Assembly (NCBI RefSeq): GCF_025200715.1 | Contig: NZ_CP104143.1 | Coordinates: 2,294,001-2,358,000, forward strand | Source of the DNA: Rhizobium sullae | GTDB taxonomy: Bacteria; Pseudomonadota; Alphaproteobacteria; Rhizobiales; Rhizobiaceae | Direction: 5' to 3' | DNA length: 64,000 nt | Shown here: piece by piece, positions 1-8,596 of the stretch | Layout of the letters: each line of letters opens with the position of its first letter | How positions within the stretch are numbered: the first letter of the stretch is position 1 | Notes under the pieces: generated by a model | The model's database searches: none | What the model saw: only the letters and a program-made list of their open reading frames with translations | What the model was told of the DNA's origin: nothing | Made by a program: the position numbers and the translations under genes

Positions 1-147
1 GTCGGCACGCATCAGCACCTCGAAGAAATTGACACCCGCAGCACGGACACGAACAAGAAGCTCCCCTTCACGGGCCACCGGTTTCGGAACCTCGACAATT
101 TTCAGGACCTCAGGCGGACCGAAATGGTTGAAGCGGACGGCTCTCAT
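1..147 (-). CDS. Zinc-type alcohol dehydrogenase / quinone oxidoreductase, N-terminal part
   Basis: The gene runs off the left edge, so only the first 49 residues are visible. They read MRAVRFNHFGPPEVLKIVEV followed by a segment ending VRAAGVNFFEVLMRAD, which is the typical N-terminal GroES-like fold of MDR-family NADPH:quinone reductases (the VNxxE/D segment contacts the substrate site). No zinc-binding Cys or His can be judged from this much. The gene is transcribed divergently from an HxlR regulator starting 100 bp away, a pairing often seen for redox or electrophile-responsive control. The exact substrate is unknown. Confidence 0.75.
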   Translation of the reverse strand, partial: MRAVRFNHFGPPEVLKIVEVPKPVAREGELLVRVRAAGVNFFEVLMRAD

Positions 148-246
148 GGGCAGACCTCACGTTTGAATGGCGTGAGCAGCGCTTTACCAGTAAGCTTGGC
201 GGCAGGAATACACACTCTTTCGTGCCATACCCACCAGGAAGTGACC

Positions 247-633
247 ATGGCTGAACCCATCAAAAAACTGCCGAAATTGCCCGTCGAACGCGCCCTGAAG
301 GTGATCGCGGGGCGCTGGAAGCCAATCATCCTCTATTACGTTATCAGCGGACCGAAGCGCCTCTCGAAGCTGAAACGCCTGATGCCGGAGATCACGCAGA
401 AGGTGCTGATCCAACAGCTGCGCGAGATGGAAGAGCACGGTTTGGTGAGGCGCGAGGTCTTCGCCGAGGTTCCCGCACGCGTCGAATATACCGCGACGGA
501 ACTTGGACTTGGGCTTGAGCCGGTGCTGCTGGCGCTCTGCCAATGGGGACAGCGCCATGCCGAAGCGCTGAACGAAGTCGCCGATATTGCCGACTGCATC
601 GTCCGTCCGCGCGATGAAAATATCGCCGCTTGA
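247..633 (+). CDS. HxlR family winged-helix transcriptional regulator
   Basis: A 128-residue protein. The core GRWKPIILYYVISGPKRLSK and the recognition segment ITQKVLIQQLREMEEHGLV are the hallmark of HxlR winged helices, followed by the wing (RREVFAEVPARVEYTATELG). I start it at ATG 247, with AGGAAG a few bases upstream, not at an in-frame ATG at 124 that lies inside the divergent gene's start. HxlR proteins sense electrophiles or redox stress in several bacteria and control a divergent neighbour, so the quinone-reductase-like gene at the left edge is the likely target. The ligand is not inferable. There is no cysteine near the N-terminus; the two cysteines lie in the C-terminal half. Confidence 0.88.
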   Translation: MAEPIKKLPKLPVERALKVIAGRWKPIILYYVISGPKRLSKLKRLMPEITQKVLIQQLREMEEHGLVRREVFAEVPARVEYTATELGLGLEPVLLALCQWGQRHAEALNEVADIADCIVRPRDENIAA

Positions 634-635
634 GC

Positions 636-669
636 GGCGAAAATGCGCAGCGGGCAGAACCCGCTGCGC
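636..669 (-). terminator. Intrinsic terminator of leuA
   Basis: A perfect 10-bp stem (GCGCAGCGGG at 645-654 with CCCGCTGCGC at 660-669, 5-nt loop) lies just past the leuA stop codon and is followed on the minus strand by ATTTTC. It also separates leuA from the convergent HxlR gene. Confidence 0.7.
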
Positions 670-677
670 GACGCCGA

Positions 678-2393
678 TCAGTTCTTCCCGGCTCTCACAT
701 CAAGCACCCGGTTCGCCGCCGAGACGATCGCCTCGAGCGAGGCGCCGACGATATTGGTGCTGATGCCGGCGCCGAAGAGCTTGCCACCGGGATAGGCGGT
801 TTCGACGTAGGAGATGGCCGCCGCGTTCGAGCCGTGCTGCAGCGAGTGCTCGGAATAGTCTTCGACCGACATCTCGATGCCGAGATAGTGCGAGAGCGCG
901 TTGATGAAGCCGTCGACCGGCCCGTTGCCGCGGCCCTCGATACGCTTCGTCTCGCCATTGTCGGTAATCTCCGCTGCAACGACGCGCACGCCCTTGCGAT
1001 CGGGATCGGCGAAAGTGTGGTGATCGACGAATTTGATACGGCCCTCGGGCTGCGTCACGTAGCGCTCGATGAAGCGGTCGTAGATGCGGCGCGACGGCAG
1101 CTCCTTGCCTTCTTCGTCGGTGATGCGCTGGATCTCCTCGCGGAACTCGACCTGGAGATTGCGCGGCAGGTTCAGCCCGTAATCCTGCTGCAGGATATAG
1201 GCGATGCCGCCCTTGCCGGACTGCGAGTTGATGCGGATGATCGCCTCGTAGGAGCGGCCGACGTCCTGCGGATCGATCGGCAGGTAGGGTACTTCCCACA
1301 GCGGATGGTTGGCGACCTTGATCGCCTTCATGCCCTTGTTGATCGCATCCTGGTGCGAGCCGGAAAACGCGGTGTATACCAGTTCGCCGACGTAAGGATG
1401 GCGTTCGCCGATCGCCATCTGGTTCGAATATTCGAAAACGCTCTTTATGCGCTCGATATCCGAGCAGTCGATTTCCGGATCGACGCCCTGGGTGAACATG
1501 TTGAGCGCCATCGTCACGACGTCGACGTTGCCGGTGCGCTCACCGTTGCCGAAAAGCGTGCCCTCGACGCGGTCGGCGCCCGCCAGCAGGCCGAGCTCGG
1601 CTGCTGCAATGCCGGTGCCGCGGTCGTTATGCGGGTGCAGCGAAACGATCAGGCTCTCGCGATTGTCGAGATTGCGGCACATCCATTCGATCTGATCGGC
1701 ATAGACGTTTGGCGTCGCCATCTCGACGGTGGACGGCAGGTTGATGATCAGCTTGTTGTCCGCCGTTGGCTTCATGACGTCGATGACGGCGTTGCAGATC
1801 TCCAGCGCCACTTCGAGCTCGGTGCCCGTGAAGCTTTCCGGCGAATATTCGAAGCGGTAGCCGCCGCCGGCCTTGGCCGCCATGTCAGTGATCATCTTCG
1901 CCGCATCGACGGCGATCTGCTTGATGCCCTGCACGTCTTTGGCAAAAACCACGCGGCGCTGCAGCTCGCTCGTCGAGTTGTAGAAATGCACAATCGGCCT
2001 GTTGGCGCCCTGCAGCGCTTCGAAGGTGCGGGTGATGAGTTCGGGACGGCACTGAACCAGGACCTGCAGCGAAACATCGTCCGCGACGTTTCCTTCCTCG
2101 ATGCACCAGCGCGCGAAGTCGAAGTCCGTCTGCGAGGCGGACGGAAATCCGATCTCGATTTCCTTGAAGCCCATGTCGAGCAGCAGATTGAACATGCGGG
2201 CCTTGCGGTCGTGACCCATCGGATCCACCAGCGCCTGATTGCCGTCGCGAAGGTCGACCGAGCACCAGACCGGCGCCTTGGTGATCACTTTCGTCGGCCA
2301 GGTGCGATCGGGAATGCTCACCTGCGGGTACGGGCGGTATTTCACGCCTGCGGATTGCATGCCTTTTGCGGGAATTTGCGTCGTCGCGTCCAT
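678..2393 (-). CDS. leuA: 2-isopropylmalate synthase
   Basis: First committed step of leucine biosynthesis: condensation of acetyl-CoA with 2-oxoisovalerate (EC 2.3.3.13). The 571-residue length and the N-terminal RTWPTKVITKAPVWCSVDLR identify the longer type-2 LeuA of the DRE-TIM metallolyase family. The signature V-D-L-R-D-G-N-Q-A-L replaces the usual R-D-G-x-Q, the metal-binding SLHPHNDRGTG is present, and the C-terminal LeuA allosteric domain (about residues 430-560) should mediate leucine feedback. GAGGAAGAAG precedes ATG 2393. Upstream on the same strand are a Leu-rich leader peptide (2549-2674) and a promoter, so expression is probably controlled by attenuation. There is an intrinsic terminator downstream. 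Confidence 0.96.
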   Translation of the reverse strand: MDATTQIPAKGMQSAGVKYRPYPQVSIPDRTWPTKVITKAPVWCSVDLRDGNQALVDPMGHDRKARMFNLLLDMGFKEIEIGFPSASQTDFDFARWCIEEGNVADDVSLQVLVQCRPELITRTFEALQGANRPIVHFYNSTSELQRRVVFAKDVQGIKQIAVDAAKMITDMAAKAGGGYRFEYSPESFTGTELEVALEICNAVIDVMKPTADNKLIINLPSTVEMATPNVYADQIEWMCRNLDNRESLIVSLHPHNDRGTGIAAAELGLLAGADRVEGTLFGNGERTGNVDVVTMALNMFTQGVDPEIDCSDIERIKSVFEYSNQMAIGERHPYVGELVYTAFSGSHQDAINKGMKAIKVANHPLWEVPYLPIDPQDVGRSYEAIIRINSQSGKGGIAYILQQDYGLNLPRNLQVEFREEIQRITDEEGKELPSRRIYDRFIERYVTQPEGRIKFVDHHTFADPDRKGVRVVAAEITDNGETKRIEGRGNGPVDGFINALSHYLGIEMSVEDYSEHSLQHGSNAAAISYVETAYPGGKLFGAGISTNIVGASLEAIVSAANRVLDVRAGKN

Positions 2394-2548
2394 TGTCTTC
2401 TTCCTCGTCCCGGCAATTTGCCTCGCGTCTTAGCCCATCATAGCAGGCTTTGCGACAGCAAATACGGACCTTGTTGCTCTATCTTGATATTCAGGGAAAT
2501 CGTCGCGAGGAGCGATGGGCCAGCGGGCTTTCGGCCGCCGGGCGCTCC

Positions 2549-2674
2549 TCAAAGGACCCGGCAACCGCGCGTAAGGCCGAGGAGAAGAAGCGACGTCAGG
2601 GCGCGCGTATTGTCACGCAGGGCAACGCGGCCGCGGACAATGGTGTCGGAAATCTTTGCGCCAGTCGTCTTCAT
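2549..2674 (-). CDS. Leucine-rich leader peptide of leuA (attenuator)
   Basis: A 41-codon ORF located 155 bp before leuA. Its C-terminal part is LTSLLLLGLTRGCRVL, encoded with a run of four consecutive Leu codons (CTT CTT CTC CTC) and flanking Leu codons, as expected of a leucine-sensing leader comparable to E. coli leuL. The ATG lies 7 nt after a good -10 box, so the mRNA probably begins at the AUG without a Shine-Dalgarno sequence. Downstream, AGGAGCG (just after the stop) can pair with CGCTCCT about 35 nt later around a GC-rich inner segment, a candidate regulatory hairpin, but there is no U-tract. Function is inferred from composition and position. Confidence 0.72.
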   Translation of the reverse strand: MKTTGAKISDTIVRGRVALRDNTRALTSLLLLGLTRGCRVL

Positions 2675-2681
2675 AAGCGCG

Positions 2682-2710
2682 CTTATAGCCGCCGAACAAA
2701 AAACTGGCAA
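2682..2710 (-). promoter_or_regulatory. Promoter of the leuA leader
   Basis: On the minus strand, TTGCCA (2710-2705), a 17-nt spacer, then TATAAG (2687-2682). The expected start point, 7 nt further on, coincides with the A of the leader ATG (2674). Confidence 0.68.
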
Positions 2711-2718
2711 CCCCCCGC

Positions 2719-3903
2719 CTATTTTCTTGCCGCTTGCACAAAACGCGACAGCGCCAGCATCAGGCCGCCGGCCACCAGTCCCCAGAAAGCCCCGGAAATT
2801 CCGCCGAAGGAAACACCCGACGCAGTGACCAGGAAGGTGATCGCCGCGGCCTCCCGCGATTCCGGCGCCTGGAAGGCGGCCATCGCCGAGCCCGAGAAGG
2901 CGCCGACGAGCGCAAGGCCGGCGACCGCCTGGATCAGGATCGGCGGTGCCAGCGCCACGAAAGTCGTCACGACGCCGGCGAGCGGGCCGACAATGAGATA
3001 GCAGACGCCGCAGATTAGCACCGCCCAGTAACGCCGAGCGGGATCCGGATGCGCGTCCGGACCGGCGCACATCGCCGCGGTAATCGCAGCCAGATTGACC
3101 GCATGGCCGCCGAGGGGCGCCGATACGACCGAGAACAGACCGGTTACCGAGAAGAGCGATCCGGGTTTCGGCGCGTAGCCATTTACCTTCAGCACGGCGA
3201 TGCCCGGAATGTTCTGCGACGCCATGGTGACGATGAAGAGCGGCAGCGCGATGGAGATGAAAGCCGGCAGGTTGAAAACAGGCGTAACGATCTCGACGGT
3301 CGGCAGCAGCGCCTGCCCGATCGAGCCCAGCGCTCCCTCGGGAATGTCCACGCCGAAGGCAAGAATCAGCACGAAAGCCCCCAGAGCCGCCGGCACCGCC
3401 CAGAGCCGCTTGAACGCGCCGACGACGATCCATGCAAGCACGATAGGCAGTCCGAGCACCGGATCGAAAGCGATCGCCTTCACCGGCGCGAAGCACAACC
3501 CGATCAGCACGCCCGCGAGCATGGCATTGGCGAGCGGCGCCGGAATGGCGGCAACCGCCCGGCCGAGCGGCTTGAACAGGCCGGCGATGACGATCAGCAG
3601 CGCGCAGATCAGAAACGCTCCTACCGCCGCATTGAACCCGCCCTCGACCACACCGGTACTGGCAAGCAGAGCCCCGCCAGGGGTGGACCATGCGGTGCTG
3701 ATGGGCATCCGCGTCACGGTGCTGAGCACGATCGCGCAAAGCCCCAGCGAGATCGACAGCGCCATAAGCCCCGACGCCGCCTGGGCGTCCGTCGCGCCGA
3801 CGCCATGCAGCCCTTGCAGGACAACCGCAAAGGAACTGGCGAAGCCGACAAAGGCAGTGAGGACTCCCATGAACAGTGCCTGGACGGAAAAGTCTTTGAG
3901 CAT
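2719..3903 (-). CDS. benE: BenE family benzoate/H+ symporter
   Basis: A 394-residue inner-membrane protein with about 12 hydrophobic segments across its length. It has the BenE/xanthine-permease-like layout: an N-terminal VGFASSFAVVLQGLHGVGAT, a conserved STAWSTPGGALL motif (transmembrane segment 3 region), and SVVSAPLGGHAVNLAAITAA later. BenE proteins import benzoate by proton symport. No benzoate-degradation genes are adjacent, so the true substrate is uncertain. It is transcribed toward leuA; the leuA promoter's -35 lies just after its stop codon. Confidence 0.85.
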   Translation of the reverse strand: MLKDFSVQALFMGVLTAFVGFASSFAVVLQGLHGVGATDAQAASGLMALSISLGLCAIVLSTVTRMPISTAWSTPGGALLASTGVVEGGFNAAVGAFLICALLIVIAGLFKPLGRAVAAIPAPLANAMLAGVLIGLCFAPVKAIAFDPVLGLPIVLAWIVVGAFKRLWAVPAALGAFVLILAFGVDIPEGALGSIGQALLPTVEIVTPVFNLPAFISIALPLFIVTMASQNIPGIAVLKVNGYAPKPGSLFSVTGLFSVVSAPLGGHAVNLAAITAAMCAGPDAHPDPARRYWAVLICGVCYLIVGPLAGVVTTFVALAPPILIQAVAGLALVGAFSGSAMAAFQAPESREAAAITFLVTASGVSFGGISGAFWGLVAGGLMLALSRFVQAARK

Positions 3904-4085
3904 GGCGGGACTCAGGATGAACGGGAAAGCCGCATGGAGCCCTATTAGGTGGAGTCGCGCAAGTGCGGATGCCCGCGTTCTGGTTTCGCCCTCTCTCCGG
4001 GGAGAAGATGCCCATCATGGCATATGAGGTCGGCGAAGCCGGGCAGTCGATCCTCAGGATCGATTGCGAACTCCAACTTTGATCA

Positions 4086-4116
4086 GAAAAAGGGGCGACG
4101 CTTGCCGCGCCGCCCC
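4086..4116 (-). terminator. Intrinsic terminator of clpP
   Basis: Minus-strand stem GGGGCG...CGCCCC (plus-strand arms 4092-4097 and 4111-4116, extended by CG/CG) is followed by TTTTT. It lies about 43 bp past the clpP stop. The rest of the 3904-4158 gap holds the benE upstream region and a short palindromic GGGGAGAAG-type sequence near 3990-4010 that may be a RIME fragment. Confidence 0.7.
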
Positions 4117-4158
4117 TCATCAGATCCTTCAGCCCCTCCCTAATGGGAGAGGAGAAAA

Positions 4159-4746
4159 TCAAATCTCGCTCTGCGAAGTGATGATTCGCGAAACCAGGCC
4201 GTAGGCCTTGGCTTCTTCGGCCGAGAGCCAGTAGTCGCGGTCGGTGTCGGCGGCGATCTTTTCGATCGGCTGACCGGTGGCAGCCGCCATGATCTTGTTC
4301 AGGCGCTCGTTCATCTTGATGATCTCGCGCGCCTGGATCTCGATGTCGGAGGCCATGCCGCGCGTGCCACCGGAGGGTTGGTGCAGCAGGAAGCGCGTGT
4401 TGGGCAGGCAGAGACGCCGTTCCTTCGGTACCGCGACGTAGATCAGCGCGCCGGCGGAGGCGACCCAGCCGGTGCCGATCATCCAGACGTTCGGCTTGAT
4501 GAATTTGACCATGTCATGGATCGAATCGCCGGATTCGACGTGACCACCGGGCGAACTGACATATATACGGATGTCGTCGTCGCTGGCTGCAGCAAGCGCC
4601 ACGAGCTGCGAGCAGACCTTCTGGGCGATTTCCTGGTTGATAGGCCCGTAGATGAAGATCGAACGCGACTTGAAAAGATTCGCCTCCGTTTCCTTGCTGA
4701 GCGGCAGTTCCTTCGTCTTGTCGTCGTCTTGTTCTTCGTCGTTCAT
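4159..4746 (-). CDS. clpP: ATP-dependent Clp protease proteolytic subunit (ClpP)
   Basis: Serine peptidase of family S14 that forms tetradecameric barrels with ClpA/ClpX ATPases. With the start at ATG 4746 (GAGAGA upstream) it has 195 residues. The catalytic triad is Ser98 in [10 protein letters not shown], His122 in [10 protein letters not shown], and Asp171 in DTDRDYWLS. The longer reading from 4824 has no supporting ribosome site. The N-terminus is acidic and unlike the main ClpP, and no clpX is adjacent, which fits one of the several rhizobial ClpP paralogs (the S. meliloti ClpP3 type, from memory). It is monocistronic, with a terminator. Confidence 0.93.
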   Translation of the reverse strand: MNDEEQDDDKTKELPLSKETEANLFKSRSIFIYGPINQEIAQKVCSQLVALAAASDDDIRIYVSSPGGHVESGDSIHDMVKFIKPNVWMIGTGWVASAGALIYVAVPKERRLCLPNTRFLLHQPSGGTRGMASDIEIQAREIIKMNERLNKIMAAATGQPIEKIAADTDRDYWLSAEEAKAYGLVSRIITSQSEI

Positions 4747-4903
4747 TCGAATCTCTCTCACGTGAACTCGCGTTCCTCGCACATAGTGCGACTCAATGGG
4801 TAAAACAATGCGGGAAAAAGGCAAGGCACGGAACGGGTGAAGATATTCTTATGACAAACCGACGATATGGTCGCATTCTGCCGAGCTCGAAGCGGAGGAG
4901 AAA

Positions 4904-5644
4904 ATGGCATCGGAAATGTTACGCGCGGCCGTCCGCAACAATGCGCTCTGGTGCAATGCCGTCTGCGAGGCGCAGGGCGGGCCCGGCGAGTTTTCCGCAA
5001 CCCTCTGGCTCCACCGCCAGGGCACGCCGCGCTTTTATCCGGACGCCATAACGCTGACGGGCGGCGATACCGCGCGCGAGCAGGAGGAAGCGATAGCGGT
5101 GCTGATCCGCTCGCGAAAGGGCGGCTGGGGCGTCAAGGACAGTTACGCCGCGCTTAACCTTGCCCCTCTCGGTTTCGAAATCCTGTTCGAGGCCGAATGG
5201 CTCGGCATCGAGGCGGACAAGATTCATGCGCCGGAAGATCCGTCCCTGACATGGAAGCGGATCGCAACGGCGGATGAATTGGACCTCTGGGAAAAAGCCT
5301 GGGGCGCAGGCGACCCGCCACAAGCAACGCCGATCTTCGCCGAACCGCTGCTGCGCAATCCCGATATCGCCTTTTTCGCCGCCTTCGAGGGCAAAGCGCT
5401 CGAAGGCGGCGGAATTCTCAACCGCCAGGCGGATGTGGTCGCCCATTCGAACGTCTTTGCCATCAAAAGCAGGAAGCGAGCCATTCGCGCGGGGCTCGTG
5501 CAGAAGGCGGCGGAGATCTTTCCCGGCACGCCCGTCGTCGGCTATGAGCATGGTGATGATTTGAGCGATGCGCTGGAGCTCGGCTTCACATCGCTCGGCC
5601 CGCTGCGCGTCTGGGTCCGGTCTGAGCGCCTTACCGAAATGTAA
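4904..5644 (+). CDS. Conserved hypothetical protein, GNAT-like fold
   Basis: A 246-residue soluble protein starting at ATG 4904 with a strong GGAGGAG site. No catalytic motif is clear. The second half (ALEGGGILNRQADVVAHSNV, then KAAEIFPGTPVVGYEHGDD) looks like the acetyl-CoA-binding and C-terminal strands of a degenerate N-acetyltransferase, a resemblance judged by eye only. Divergent from clpP and followed by a DUF2076 gene in the same direction after an 86-bp gap. The function is unknown. Confidence 0.7.
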   Translation: MASEMLRAAVRNNALWCNAVCEAQGGPGEFSATLWLHRQGTPRFYPDAITLTGGDTAREQEEAIAVLIRSRKGGWGVKDSYAALNLAPLGFEILFEAEWLGIEADKIHAPEDPSLTWKRIATADELDLWEKAWGAGDPPQATPIFAEPLLRNPDIAFFAAFEGKALEGGGILNRQADVVAHSNVFAIKSRKRAIRAGLVQKAAEIFPGTPVVGYEHGDDLSDALELGFTSLGPLRVWVRSERLTEM

Positions 5645-5730
5645 CGCGCCGCGGCTTTGAAAAGCCAAAATCCGTTCCTACCTCATCCTCATGCGGCCAT
5701 GTCCGCACGAAAGACACAAGGAAGACAGCC

Positions 5731-6492
5731 ATGTCACCGGAAGAACGCCAATTGCTGACCGGGCTTTTCGACAGGGTCCGCACCGCCGCCGCGACACCGC
5801 GCGATCGCGAAGCGGAGACCTTCATCGATCAGGGCGTGCGCGAGCAGCCCTATACTACCTATTATCTGGCGCAGGCCGTCATCGTCCAGGAAAAGGGTCT
5901 TGAAGCGGCCGCCAATCACATCAAGGAACTGGAAGAGCGCATCCGCCAGCTCGAGGCCGGCGAAAGCGAACATCACCAGGCCGAACAGGGTGGCGGGTTC
6001 CTAAGCTCGATCTTCGGCACCGGCCAGGCGCAGCAGCCAGCGCAGACTTCCGGCCCTTGGGGAAATGCGCCCCGCCAAGCCCAGCAGGATCGCGGTTATG
6101 ATGAGCCCGTCCGCCCGATTCGGCAGCAGCAGCCGAGCGGTCCTTGGGATCCGCAGCCCGGCGCACCCTCTGCCGGCGGCAGCTTCCTTCGCGGCGCACT
6201 CGGCACGGCTGCCGGCGTGGCAGGCGGCATGCTGCTTGCCAATTCGCTGAGCGGCATCTTCGGCAATCATATGTCGTCGCTCGGATGGGGCTCGCCTTTT
6301 TCCGGCAGCAATCCTTTCGGCAATGCCAGCGCTCCCGCCGAAGAGACCGTCATCAACAATTATTATGGCGATCAGAAGCCACAGGCTGACGACGACAACA
6401 ATAACAATGACAACGATATCCGGCAGGCCGATTACAAAAGTGACGACGACGTCGCAGACGATCAGTCCGGCGACGATAGTTTCGACGTCTGA
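5731..6492 (+). CDS. DUF2076 family protein
   Basis: A 253-residue protein. The N-terminal 75 residues (SPEERQLLTGLFDRVRTAAA, then VREQPYTTYYLAQAVIVQEK and a short coiled coil) match the DUF2076 helical domain of periplasmic ligand-binding-like proteins. The middle is Gln/Pro/Gly-rich. A Gly/Ala-rich hydrophobic stretch (GTAAGVAGGMLLANSLSGIF, about residues 155-175) could associate with membrane. The tail is a low-complexity run of Asp and Asn. No signal peptide is seen. The function is unknown. It ends 16 bp before the convergent queF. Confidence 0.82.
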   Translation: MSPEERQLLTGLFDRVRTAAATPRDREAETFIDQGVREQPYTTYYLAQAVIVQEKGLEAAANHIKELEERIRQLEAGESEHHQAEQGGGFLSSIFGTGQAQQPAQTSGPWGNAPRQAQQDRGYDEPVRPIRQQQPSGPWDPQPGAPSAGGSFLRGALGTAAGVAGGMLLANSLSGIFGNHMSSLGWGSPFSGSNPFGNASAPAEETVINNYYGDQKPQADDDNNNNDNDIRQADYKSDDDVADDQSGDDSFDV

Positions 6493-6508
6493 CCGATCGG
6501 CCTAAGTG

Positions 6509-6973
6509 TCAGCCGCGGCCGCGATACGTCGCAACACCCTGATCGGGCAACCATACGCCTTCCGGCGGCTTGCCCGTCTGCCAGAAGACATCGATTGGAA
6601 TACCGCCGCGCGGATACCAATAAGCGCCGATCCGAAGCCACTTCGGATCGAGCAGTTCCACGAGACGCTTGGCGATATAGATCGAGCAGTCCTCATGGAA
6701 GGCGCCGTGATTGCGGAAGGAATGCAGGAAGAGTTTCAGCGACTTCGACTCAACCAGCCACGCGTTCGGGATGTAGTCGATGACGATATGGGCGAAATCC
6801 GGTTGGCCGGTCATCGGGCAGAGCGAGGTGAACTCCGGCGCGGTGAAGCGCACGACGAAGTCGGTGCCCGCATGGTTTGACGGCACCTTCTCCAGCACCG
6901 CCTCTTCCGGCGACTTGGCTGTTTCGGTCTCGTTTCCCAGCATCGACAGGCTGGAAACATCGGTTTTCGGCAT
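6509..6973 (-). CDS. queF: NADPH-dependent 7-cyano-7-deazaguanine reductase
   Basis: Reduces preQ0 to preQ1 in queuosine tRNA modification (EC 1.7.1.13). A 154-residue unimodular QueF with nucleophile Cys52 and Asp59 in [14 protein letters not shown], and the NADPH-binding [20 protein letters not shown] region near residues 75-95. Its ATG overlaps the stop codon of the upstream CDF exporter by one base (TAATG), so the two are probably translationally coupled. No preQ1 riboswitch is visible because the operon begins with the CDF gene. The coupling of a metal exporter to queuosine synthesis is unexplained. Confidence 0.95.
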   Translation of the reverse strand: MPKTDVSSLSMLGNETETAKSPEEAVLEKVPSNHAGTDFVVRFTAPEFTSLCPMTGQPDFAHIVIDYIPNAWLVESKSLKLFLHSFRNHGAFHEDCSIYIAKRLVELLDPKWLRIGAYWYPRGGIPIDVFWQTGKPPEGVWLPDQGVATYRGRG

Positions 6974-7887
6974 TAGACGTCCTTTACAACTTTGACGCGG
7001 ATCCCATGGGCCCTTTCGCCCTCGGGCTCGACGTGAATGGCAATGCTAGCGCCCGGATGCACCGCGCGGATGGCATCTTCAAGGCGGTCGCAGATATCGT
7101 GCGCCTGCCTTACCGGCATTGCGGCCGGAACGACAAGATGAAAATCGACGAAGGTGACCGAACCCGCCCGGCGGGTTTTCAGGTCGTGAACGCCGATCGA
7201 CCCCGCCGCATGCGTGGCGATTGCCTGCTTGATGGCCTCCTCTTCCTCCGGTTCCACCGCCTGGTCCATCAGCCCGCCGATCGAATGCGAGATCACCTTC
7301 CAGCCCTGATAGAGAATGTTGACGGCGACGAGGATCGCAAGCATCGGATCGAAGATCGGATAGCCCGTCGCGATCGCCAGAAGCAGGCCGATCAGCACGC
7401 CGACGGAGGTCACGACGTCCGACATGATATGCTGGCCGTCGGCGGCAAGCGCCGCCGAGCGGTGTTTTCGGCCGGTGCGGATCAGCAACTGCGCCCAGAC
7501 GGCGTTGATCACCCCTGCCCCGAAATTGATCGCAAGGCCGAGCGCCGGCGCATCGAGCATGCGCGGCGCCGCCAGGTGACCGATCGCCTCGTTGACGATC
7601 AGGAGCGCAGCGACGACGATGAGCACGCCTTCGATCACCGCTGAGAGGTACTCGGCCTTGTGGTGCCCGAACGGATGGTCGTGATCCGCCGGCCTCTGCG
7701 CGTAGCGGATGACGAAATAGGCAATGAGGGCGGCAACGACGTTAACGGTCGACTCCAGGCCATCCGAAAGCAGCGCGACCGAGCCGGTAACCCACCAAGC
7801 CACCATCTTCAGTCCCATGACGCCGAGCGATAGCGGAATGCTCCAAAGCGCCAGCCGCTGAACCGCGAGATTGCCCTGTCCGTCCAT
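6973..7887 (-). CDS. Cation diffusion facilitator (CDF) family metal exporter
   Basis: A 304-residue inner-membrane metal/proton antiporter. The first segment contains the CDF signature ([20 protein letters not shown] then [15 protein letters not shown], whose Asp lies on TM2), [20 protein letters not shown] is the His-rich loop, and [20 protein letters not shown] carries the TM5 HxxxD metal site. A cytoplasmic C-terminal domain ([20 protein letters not shown]) completes the family layout. I start it at ATG 7887, preceded by AGAGGGA. The metal could be Zn, Fe, Mn, Co or Cd. It is the first gene of a two-gene operon with queF. Confidence 0.92.
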   Translation of the reverse strand: MDGQGNLAVQRLALWSIPLSLGVMGLKMVAWWVTGSVALLSDGLESTVNVVAALIAYFVIRYAQRPADHDHPFGHHKAEYLSAVIEGVLIVVAALLIVNEAIGHLAAPRMLDAPALGLAINFGAGVINAVWAQLLIRTGRKHRSAALAADGQHIMSDVVTSVGVLIGLLLAIATGYPIFDPMLAILVAVNILYQGWKVISHSIGGLMDQAVEPEEEEAIKQAIATHAAGSIGVHDLKTRRAGSVTFVDFHLVVPAAMPVRQAHDICDRLEDAIRAVHPGASIAIHVEPEGERAHGIRVKVVKDV

Positions 7888-8046
7888 GTCGATCCCTCTT
7901 GCCAACCTCAGTGCGGATGCGAATGAATTGCAGCATTTGGCCCATTCAAACGCAAAACCGCCCACGCGAAAATCGCGCAGGCGGCCAATGCGGGTGATAT
8001 GGGGGATTACCGGCATTTTGTCAAATTGGACGGCCTGCGGCATCAA

Positions 8047-8076
8047 TTGACCAAGTTGCATAACACGTTATATAAT
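8047..8076 (+). promoter_or_regulatory. marR promoter with candidate MarR operator
   Basis: TTGACC (8047-8052), an 18-nt spacer, then TATAAT (8071-8076). The inverted repeat ATAAC-AC-GTTAT (8060-8071) occupies the spacer and touches the -10 box, the position expected for autorepression by the MarR protein that follows. Confidence 0.65.
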
Positions 8077-8101
8077 CTCTGATTGATTGTGGAGATGTCG
8101 C

Positions 8102-8596
8102 GTGGTTGACGACGTGGTGCGATCCCTCGGTTTTCTGTGCATGGGCAGCCGCTTTCGCCGTATTGGGGAGCGTCTGCAGGCCGACACGCAGCAGATCATC
8201 GAAGAATACGGCATCGCCATACAGGCCGCCCAGTATCCTTTTCTGGCGGCTCTCGACCGTGCCGGCCCGCTGACGATTGGCGAGCTTGCGCAGGCGGTTG
8301 GCATCACGCAACCGGGCGCGACACGGACGGTGGGCCAGTTGCTGGAACTGGGCTTGGTCGACATGCGGGCAGCCCCCGCCGATCAGCGGCGGCGGTTGAT
8401 CTCGCTTTCCCAAAAGGGACAGAGCCTCGTCGATTACTCGAAGCAAACTGTCTGGCCGCGCGTCGCCGCAGCCGTCGCCGAGCTTTGCAGCGATCTGGGC
8501 GGACCTATCCTCGAACAACTCGCGGCGATCGAGGACGGTCTTGCGGAAGCTCCCCTCGCCCGACGCGGTTCAATCGTGAAGGAGGAAACGAGGTGA
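8102..8596 (+). CDS. MarR family transcriptional regulator
   Basis: A 164-residue protein starting at GTG 8102, with GGAGA 6 nt upstream; the alternative TTG at 8087 has no ribosome site. The MarR winged helix is clear: PLTIGELAQAVGITQPGATR as helix-turn-helix, then a wing with the family signature D-Q-R-R-R-L-I. Its stop overlaps the GTG of a downstream GNAT gene (GTGA), a common MarR-GNAT operon arrangement. It probably represses its own promoter, which carries an inverted repeat. The inducer is unknown. Confidence 0.9.
   Translation: MVDDVVRSLGFLCMGSRFRRIGERLQADTQQIIEEYGIAIQAAQYPFLAALDRAGPLTIGELAQAVGITQPGATRTVGQLLELGLVDMRAAPADQRRRLISLSQKGQSLVDYSKQTVWPRVAAAVAELCSDLGGPILEQLAAIEDGLAEAPLARRGSIVKEETR

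Noticed and set aside
2411..2548. Classic intrinsic terminator between the leucine leader and leuA
   Set aside because: A GC-rich hairpin can form, but no U-tract follows it.
630..2828. 732-residue plus-strand ORF across leuA
   Set aside because: It is the antisense shadow of leuA, with Arg/Ala/Asp-rich low-quality composition and no motif.
3960..4160. Full RIME element between benE and clpP
   Set aside because: Only a short GGGGAGAAG-like piece is visible; it is too small to call.
2549..4162. 537-residue minus-strand ORF spanning benE
   Set aside because: It runs out of frame through benE and only its last 41 codons (the leucine leader) have independent support.
4159..4824. Longer ClpP from ATG 4824
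   Set aside because: The extra 26 residues are not ClpP-like and lack a ribosome site, whereas ATG 4746 has one.
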